In this document: piece after piece, positions 57,638 through 64,000 of the stretch
How the letters are laid out: each line of letters begins with the position of its first letter
Position numbering within the stretch: position 1 is the first letter of the stretch
Origin: Stieleria sp. JC731
GTDB lineage: Bacteria > Planctomycetota > Planctomycetia > Pirellulales > Pirellulaceae
Reading direction: 5' to 3'
DNA: 64,000 nt
NCBI RefSeq assembly: GCF_020966635.1
Contig: NZ_JAJKFQ010000001.1
Span: 1,550,001-1,614,000 of the forward strand
The notes under the pieces: generated by a model
Told to the model about the DNA's origin: nothing
Seen by the model: the letters and a program-made list of their open reading frames with translations, nothing else
Databases searched by the model: none
Program-made: the position numbers and the translations under genes

Positions 57638-58765
57638 TTAGGCACTGGCAATCAGTTTGGCCGCTGAGGCGGATACTAGGTTGGCCGCTTGTCGGATGGT
57701 TTCATCAAGAGGGCGACTGGGATCATGGATCTGCAGTACGTCAGCCAAGCCGATGTCTTCGACACTGCGTTCCTGCAGATCTAGCAGTCCGCAAATGGCT
57801 TTGACAGGGATGCCGTATTTCTGACCAACCTCGCTGACGCCGCGAACCAATTTTCCATAGGCTGTTTGATCGTCGATGCGTCCTTCGCCGGTGATTATCA
57901 GATCGATTTGGCCACCGCTCAATAAGCGTTCCATACCTGCGAGTGCGAGTACAAATTCGATTCCCGAAATGAATCGGCCTCCGAGAAATACTTTCAGCCC
58001 GTACCCGGTCCCACCTGCAGCCCCGGCGCCCGGCACGTTCGCCGCGTCAATTCCAAGATCACCGGTCACTACGGATTGCAGGTGATCAAGTCCACGATCC
58101 AGCTCGCGTACCATCGCGGGATCAGCACCTTTTTGTGGCGAGTAAACGAAGGCGGCTCCTTCGGGTCCGAGCAGCGGGTTGGCGACATCGTTGACGGCGA
58201 TAATTTGCACCTCCGACAAGTCGACTGCACCAGAGCCATCGATATGCTTGATGGAATGTAGTTGGCCACCGACGGGGGCCAGTTCTTTGCCGTGATCATC
58301 CAGGAATCGATAGCCGAGTGCTTTGGCAATTCCGCAGCCGCCGTCGTTGGTTGCGCTACCGCCAAGGCCTACATAGATTGTCTTTGCGCCTTGGTTGATC
58401 GCGTCGGCGACTAGCAGACCGGTGCCTTCGGTTGATGTTATTGCGGGGTTGCGCTCGGCTGCAGTGATCAACTCCATCCCGCTGGCACGTGCCATCTCGA
58501 CGTAAGCAGTGCTCTCGCTTTCATCGAATCCGTATTCGGCAACCGTTGGTCGACCTAATGGGTCCAGCGTATTGCACTGCTTTGGACGGACTTCGTTTCG
58601 GCATTGCAATATTGCGTCCAGAAATCCATCGCCCCCGTCAGACGCGACGACTGGGTGAGTATTGATATCTGGTCGTTGGCTTCTTAGTCCCGATTCGATA
58701 GCCGCGATCACTTCACTTGCGGTCAGCGATCCTTTGAACTTGTCGGGCACGATCAGAACGTTCAT
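57638..58765 (-). CDS. Glycerate 2-kinase (GarK/GlxK type)
   Basis: Phosphorylates D-glycerate to 2-phosphoglycerate, 375 aa. N-terminal VPDKFKGSLTA and VASDGGDGFLDA, the central GLGGSATNDGGCGIAKALGY and the later GEGRIDDQTAYGK are hallmark segments of type-1 glycerate kinase. It starts 27 bp after the GH13_18 phosphorylase gene on the same strand, so glycerate released by that enzyme is its probable substrate. Confidence 0.94.
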   Translation of the reverse strand: MNVLIVPDKFKGSLTASEVIAAIESGLRSQRPDINTHPVVASDGGDGFLDAILQCRNEVRPKQCNTLDPLGRPTVAEYGFDESESTAYVEMARASGMELITAAERNPAITSTEGTGLLVADAINQGAKTIYVGLGGSATNDGGCGIAKALGYRFLDDHGKELAPVGGQLHSIKHIDGSGAVDLSEVQIIAVNDVANPLLGPEGAAFVYSPQKGADPAMVRELDRGLDHLQSVVTGDLGIDAANVPGAGAAGGTGYGLKVFLGGRFISGIEFVLALAGMERLLSGGQIDLIITGEGRIDDQTAYGKLVRGVSEVGQKYGIPVKAICGLLDLQERSVEDIGLADVLQIHDPSRPLDETIRQAANLVSASAAKLIASA

Positions 58766-58792
58766 ATCAATACGATTCGCGAAAGAAAGACT

Positions 58793-60478
58793 CTACGACG
58801 TTTTCAACCACATGAATTCGTATGGTTTTAGCGTGACATTGCAGCTTTCGGCACTGGCGTCACCGAATCGAGATTGGCTCAGCATGTCTGAAAGCGGAGC
58901 GGCTGAGAGCTGAACTGTTTGTTCTTGGTCAGAGAAATTGTGAACCGCAAATAGCTCGGTCCCATCGCCAGCACGTTTGATAATAAACACCGGACCTTGC
59001 GATGAGTAAGTCGCCTTACCGTAGGGATCAAACAGCGGTTCCTGCCCACGTACATCAAGCATTGCCTTGTAACTTTTGAAAACCTTCCCGCGGATCGAAT
59101 CGCTATCGGTTAACTCGTCGGCGAGCGGATCGTATTGCAGTTTTGCTCGGTTGATACGTCGGTTGATACCCGAATCGATTGCCGCTTGTCGATCGTTTTG
59201 CGATCCGACGATCGAATGGTAGTAGATGCCCGGAACACCTGGTATCGCGAGCATCACCGACTGGGTCAATAGAAAACGCTGAACGCGAACCTCGTCGGGT
59301 AGCGATGGATCGGTTGCAAAGTCGAAATAGTTGCAGTTGATTTCGTAAGGTGATTGCGTGCCGTCTCCGTTGTCACGCATTGAAACAAACCCACCGTGTG
59401 ATCGAGCGATGTCGGCAAGTTGATCAATTTCGCTTGGGTCGATGATCCCTTGCAAAGGCCTGACACCGACGCCGTCATGGCTGGCAGTGAAATTGAAGAA
59501 ACAAGTTTGGTCGCTGGGCAGAACCAAAGAACTTGCCCACTCGGTCAACTTTTCGACAGACTGCTGGTGCAGCGAATACATCAACAATGGAGGCAACGTG
59601 AAGTTGTAGACCAAGTGCGCTTCGTTGGTGCCGTCGCCAAAGTAAGAGATGTTCTCTTTGTGCGGAACGTTGGTTTCCGTGATCAGTGCGACATGCGGGT
59701 GAAGTTGCTCGATCGCTTTCCGGCATAGCTGGATGATCTCATGCGTCTGTTTTAGATGCATGCAGCTGGTGCCGTGTTCTTTCCAGATAAATGCGATCGC
59801 ATCAAGCCGGATGAACTTGGCGCCACGAGCAACATAAAACAGCAGCACATCCAGGACGGCAAGGAAGACGTTTGGATTATGAAAGTTAAGGTCGACTTGG
59901 TCTTCGGAAAAGGTCGTCCAGATGTGAACGGTTTCGTCGCCTCGTTTAAACGGGTGAAGCAACGGTAGGGCTCGCGGGCGGGTCACGCTGGAGTAATCAG
60001 CGTCTGGATCCGCCGCGATAAAGAATTCATCGAACTCGGGAACGCCGTTCAGATACCCTTGGAACCAATCCGAGCTTTTGGAGATGTGATTGACGACCGC
60101 GTCAAACATCAGGTCAAAGGACTCTCCGAGTTCCTGCATGTCGAACCAGTTTCCGAGCTTCGGATCGATCTGGTAATAATCTTGAACACTAAAGCCATCG
60201 TCTGACGTGTAGGGAAAGCAAGGCAGCAGGTGAACGGCACTGACGCTGTCACCAAGTTGTTCGGTCGCAAATCGACGCAGGCACTGCAGCGGGCTGATGC
60301 CATCGCTGCGAAAGCTGTCGCCGTAGGTGATAAGGATCGAATCCTTTTGTGTCAGTTGTTCTTGATCGTCTTGAGTTCCCGCCTTGATTTCGGCGGCATA
60401 CTTTTCAAGCAGGGCCTCGATTCCGGAATGGACTTCCTCAAGATGCTCGGGATAAATCGAACGAATCAATTCAATCAT
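58793..60478 (-). CDS. GH13_18 sugar phosphorylase, probably glucosylglycerate phosphorylase
   Basis: A 561-aa enzyme from the Met at 60478; 14 upstream codons are unlikely. It has the sucrose-phosphorylase-like GH13_18 fold: nucleophile Asp226 in IRLDAIAFIWK, acid/base Glu268 in LITETNVPH, transition-state Asp335 in TASHDGVGVRP. GH13_18 includes sucrose, sucrose-6-phosphate and glucosylglycerate phosphorylases. The next gene is a glycerate kinase, which favours glucosylglycerate as substrate, giving glucose-1-phosphate and glycerate. The exact acceptor is an inference from context and from the SHDGxGxRP loop. Confidence 0.85.
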   Translation of the reverse strand: MIELIRSIYPEHLEEVHSGIEALLEKYAAEIKAGTQDDQEQLTQKDSILITYGDSFRSDGISPLQCLRRFATEQLGDSVSAVHLLPCFPYTSDDGFSVQDYYQIDPKLGNWFDMQELGESFDLMFDAVVNHISKSSDWFQGYLNGVPEFDEFFIAADPDADYSSVTRPRALPLLHPFKRGDETVHIWTTFSEDQVDLNFHNPNVFLAVLDVLLFYVARGAKFIRLDAIAFIWKEHGTSCMHLKQTHEIIQLCRKAIEQLHPHVALITETNVPHKENISYFGDGTNEAHLVYNFTLPPLLMYSLHQQSVEKLTEWASSLVLPSDQTCFFNFTASHDGVGVRPLQGIIDPSEIDQLADIARSHGGFVSMRDNGDGTQSPYEINCNYFDFATDPSLPDEVRVQRFLLTQSVMLAIPGVPGIYYHSIVGSQNDRQAAIDSGINRRINRAKLQYDPLADELTDSDSIRGKVFKSYKAMLDVRGQEPLFDPYGKATYSSQGPVFIIKRAGDGTELFAVHNFSDQEQTVQLSAAPLSDMLSQSRFGDASAESCNVTLKPYEFMWLKTS

Positions 60479-60706
60479 TGCGTTAATAATCTTGCGAGCA
60501 GCGTAATGGCAGCCGATCATCCGAGACCGACGCTGAATGGAACGGGCTCATGCCCGCGAACGCTCGATCCCGCCAAACCGAGCGTTCATATTGTTTACAG
60601 TTCTTGACAATGCGGGGGATTCGATCAAGAAAGACCTGCGATTGCGGCGGTCAATCTGCCGGTACGGCCCGTGTTGTGGAGATCGAAGAAGATTCGGATC
60701 GAGGAA

Positions 60707-61780
60707 ATGGCTGAAACAATGGCGCACAACTCATTGACTTCACTGGCGTCGCTTGCCGCGACACTTGCCAGCGCGGCACCGAAATGGCAAAGCATCGATC
60801 ACTGGCCTGCAGAGTCTTTGATGGCCTGTGGGGACTTTGGAGTCATTCGCGGATTGGCTGGTCTTGCCGGCTGGTCGCCAGTTCAGCAAATCGAAACGTT
60901 GATCACGCTTGCCGAGGCAGACTTGGTGACGACGTTCATCATCACGCAGCACTTAGGGGCATTGAAACGCCTCGTCGCAAGTTCACAAGTCGACGCGCAT
61001 CAGTCGTTGGTAAGCCAATTGGCCGACGGGCGTCAAACCGCATCGGTCGGGATCAGTCATCTGACGACCAGTCGCCGCCATCTAGACCGCCCCGTCGTGT
61101 CGGCGACCAGATGCAAGCAAGGATATGTTCTCGACGGCATGATCCCTTGGGTGACCGGAGCAAGTCGCGTTGATTGGATCGTGGTCGGCGCCAGTCTGGA
61201 CGACGGATCGCAGGTTCTGGCCTTGGTAAAAGCGAAGACCGCTGGAGTGAATCCAGGACCGGGGGCAAAGATGATCGCGATGGAGTCAAGTTGCACTGAC
61301 TCGGTGAAGCTTGAAGGCGTTTTCGTTGACGACCGTTTTATTATCGCTGGTCCAACCGAAGAGGTCCTGTCAGCAAAATCCGATGCGACCAAGAAAACAG
61401 GTGGTGCCGGTGGATTGCAAACATCAGCACTCGCTCTTGGGCTTTCTTTCGCAGCTTTGGAATACTTGAAATTCGAGGCAACCAATCGAACGAACTTGCG
61501 TGCGATCGCGGAACGATTCGATCAAGAGCATTTCGCGGTTCGAAGTCGATTGCTTTCGGCAACGAATTCAGAGTCCGATATTGATTTAAGCGAGCTGCGC
61601 AGCCAAGCAAACAGCCTGGTGCAGCGAACGACCGCCGCCGCGATGACGACTGCGAAAGGAGCCGGCTTGATGGCCAACCATCCGGTCGCACGCTATTGCC
61701 AACAGGCATTCTTCTTTTTGGTGTGGAGTTGTCCGCAACCGGTGGCAGAGGCTCATCTATGCGAGATGGCAGGTCTGTAG
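60707..61780 (+). CDS. Acyl-CoA-dehydrogenase-like flavoprotein
   Basis: About 357 aa from the ATG at 60707, preceded by GAGG; the frame also allows a TTG at 60671. The middle domain resembles acyl-CoA dehydrogenases: ISHLTTSRRHL, GYVLDGMIPWVTGAS and VDWIVVGASL. The usual C-terminal signature (R-x-QFG and the catalytic Glu region) is not visible, so it may be a divergent member such as a monooxygenase-type (DszC-like) flavoprotein. Divergent from the phosphorylase gene; no clear pathway context. Confidence 0.68.
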   Translation: MAETMAHNSLTSLASLAATLASAAPKWQSIDHWPAESLMACGDFGVIRGLAGLAGWSPVQQIETLITLAEADLVTTFIITQHLGALKRLVASSQVDAHQSLVSQLADGRQTASVGISHLTTSRRHLDRPVVSATRCKQGYVLDGMIPWVTGASRVDWIVVGASLDDGSQVLALVKAKTAGVNPGPGAKMIAMESSCTDSVKLEGVFVDDRFIIAGPTEEVLSAKSDATKKTGGAGGLQTSALALGLSFAALEYLKFEATNRTNLRAIAERFDQEHFAVRSRLLSATNSESDIDLSELRSQANSLVQRTTAAAMTTAKGAGLMANHPVARYCQQAFFFLVWSCPQPVAEAHLCEMAGL

Positions 61781-61785
61781 AAGAA

Positions 61786-61930
61786 AGTCCCCGTCACAGT
61801 CCCTGTGACGCCAGCGAGTGTTGCCGGATGGTTGCGAGCGGCCAGCACGGCGGAGCGTGCTGGGTACTTTGGTGGTGCTGGTTTTCGATAGTACCCGTCA
61901 CAGTCCCTGTGACGCCAGCGAGTGTTGCGG
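61786..61930. repeat. Direct repeat of about 40 bp, two copies
   Basis: Copies at 61786-61826 and 61890-61930 share CCCGTCACAGTCCCTGTGAC followed by GCCAGCGAGTGTTGC. Each contains the palindrome GTCACAG-TCC-CTGTGAC. The stretch between them holds an AGCACG/CGTGCT hairpin. It begins right after the acyl-CoA-dehydrogenase-like gene. Confidence 0.75.
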
Positions 61931-61964
61931 GCTGGTACTTTGAAATGGCCCGCTGTTTATCCTT

Positions 61965-61990
61965 CGCCGGCACACTGAAACGTGCCGGCG
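61965..61990. terminator. Hairpin between convergent genes
   Basis: CGCCGGCAC (61965-61973) and GTGCCGGCG (61982-61990) are perfect 9-bp inverted repeats, 28 bp from the mdh stop. It could stop transcription from both sides, but there is no long T-run. Confidence 0.5.
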
Positions 61991-62018
61991 ACTTGGCTTA
62001 ACAAAGACTCGCTGGCGA

Positions 62019-63056
<1,038 letters not shown>

Positions 63057-63122
63057 TCAAGTGGCCTAGGGCCGACTGGACACGTTGTTCACTGCCGTCA
63101 AATTGGGCTTTCGTATCGCAGA

Positions 63123-64000
63123 TTAAGATTCGTCGGGGATATTAATCGTCATGGGCTTTCGGTTTCTTTCGCGAATCGCAGCGTCTTCACGCGTATTCTT
63201 GCGTTGCCAAATGAAGGTTCCCAAAACTGCCCCCAGTATTAGGGCAGCTAGGACGTAGCCAAACCATGCGATTCCGGATTCTTCTTCGAGCGTCGGATCC
63301 AGTCGTGACGTCCAGTCTGCTGCGACGATCAGTGGCCCCACTTGCTTGCCACCACCTTCCTTGGTCATGAATTCGTTGCTGTAGCTCCAGAGACGATAAA
63401 AGAAGCCTTCGACGGTGACGGGGTGGCTAATCATGGCGACCAGCGAGTTTCGTTGTCGGAATTCGGCATCCAAAAATTCGGGTAGCTTTGTTGAAACGAG
63501 GGTAACCGGGTACGAGCCGCTCATTTCGATCGCCGGTCCTGTTTCGCCTTCGGCACGCTCCAGACGCAACACTTTTTTACCCAGGTCGCCACTGGCATCG
63601 ATCTGAAAGTAGTGGTCCTGACCAAGCTGTTGGCGAACGGATTCGGAATCGATTGCGATGCGAGTTACCCGAACGACCGCAGCATCGATGCTGATCCATT
63701 GTGCGAAAAGCTCTGTCGGTCTTGTCAACAACGCGACAGGATCAACCCGTTCGCCTCCGTTTACCGAGGAAACCTTCTGGGCAGCCGCCATCAACCCGTA
63801 AAAGGCATCGGCATCTTCCGCCTGAAGGACGCGACGATTACGCGAAGCAGCATCCGAAATCAAACTCAAGTCGAATCCGACTGACGAGAGCATCTGCCAA
63901 CCCTGCTTTTCTGGGTTCGTGGGGAACCAAGCGAGACGCTTTGCTGCGAGTGCCGTCGTGGTGTCTGATTTCTGGACCAAGATCGCATCCGCAGAAACCA
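63123..64000 (-). CDS. Membrane protein of unknown function, C-terminal part (cut by window edge)
   Basis: The frame is open through the right edge (VSADAILVQK before the TTG at 63980), so the true start lies outside the window; the visible part is 291 codons plus stop. A single C-terminal membrane helix (about 40 residues from the end, WFGYVLAALILGAVLGTFIW) anchors a mostly extracytoplasmic domain with a short basic cytoplasmic tail. I recognise no family. Confidence 0.6.
   Translation of the reverse strand, partial: VSADAILVQKSDTTTALAAKRLAWFPTNPEKQGWQMLSSVGFDLSLISDAASRNRRVLQAEDADAFYGLMAAAQKVSSVNGGERVDPVALLTRPTELFAQWISIDAAVVRVTRIAIDSESVRQQLGQDHYFQIDASGDLGKKVLRLERAEGETGPAIEMSGSYPVTLVSTKLPEFLDAEFRQRNSLVAMISHPVTVEGFFYRLWSYSNEFMTKEGGGKQVGPLIVAADWTSRLDPTLEEESGIAWFGYVLAALILGAVLGTFIWQRKNTREDAAIRERNRKPMTINIPDES

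Overview
The window reads as chromosomal DNA of a planctomycete, most likely a Pirellulaceae member (Rhodopirellula/Rubripirellula-like). That placement is inferred from gene content, not from an rRNA, which is absent. The supporting content is methanofuran (C1-transfer) biosynthesis genes in a bacterium, a large Ser/Thr kinase paired with an ECF sigma factor, a secreted acetyl-xylan-esterase-like hydrolase, a TIGR03545/TIGR03546 pair, TadE/TadG pseudopilins, many spacers of several hundred bases, and several families of short palindromic intergenic repeats. No rRNA, tRNA, CRISPR array, prophage or complete insertion sequence was seen. Both window edges cut genes.

Layout, left to right. 1-3 kb: exopolysaccharide genes on the minus strand (a cut polyprenyl sugar-phosphotransferase and a Wzc-type tyrosine kinase), then 1.4 kb of gene-free DNA. 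4.4-7.4 kb: an mlaE-mlaF-mlaD lipid-transport operon. 7.8-11.9 kb: ileS overlapping purN. 11.9-13.0 kb: a REP/BIME array around a REP-associated transposase (RAYT). 13-19 kb: pyrK, a secreted esterase, ilvN, ilvC and a DUF4254 gene. 19.4-26 kb: signalling genes (Ser/Thr kinase plus ECF sigma, a second ECF sigma, a sigma-54 activator). 26-31 kb: a five-gene minus-strand cluster of two TadE proteins, a TadG-like vWA protein, a membrane protein and a secreted helical-repeat protein ending in a receiver-like domain without phosphoacceptor. 31.6-36.4 kb: manC, a double Dabb protein, terC, a FabZ-like dehydratase and a fatty-acid desaturase. 36.4-37.7 kb: no protein gene, but a run of hairpins ending in a strong terminator, a candidate small RNA.

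37.7-43.4 kb: a Gly/Met-rich secreted protein, the TIGR03546/TIGR03545 pair, an orphan histidine-kinase-type phosphoacceptor protein and a FixJ-like response regulator. 43.4-48.0 kb: methanofuran genes mfnD, mfnF and mfnE, with a carbamoyltransferase overlapping mfnE. 48.0-53.1 kb: a sufR-sufC-sufB-sufD-sufT iron-sulfur assembly cluster with a palindrome upstream of sufR. 53.5-57 kb: glucose dehydrogenase and ribosomal protein S1. 57-64 kb: a GNAT acetyltransferase, a glycerate kinase with a GH13_18 phosphorylase (probably glucosylglycerate breakdown), an acyl-CoA-dehydrogenase-like protein, mdh, and a cut membrane protein.

The best leads are the candidate sRNA near 37.0-37.2 kb, the RAYT with its REP elements, the carbamoyltransferase tied to methanofuran synthesis, the phosphorylase-glycerate kinase pair, the Tad-like operon with the pseudo-receiver protein, and the dispersed intergenic repeats. 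I found no convincing wholly new defence or mobile system.
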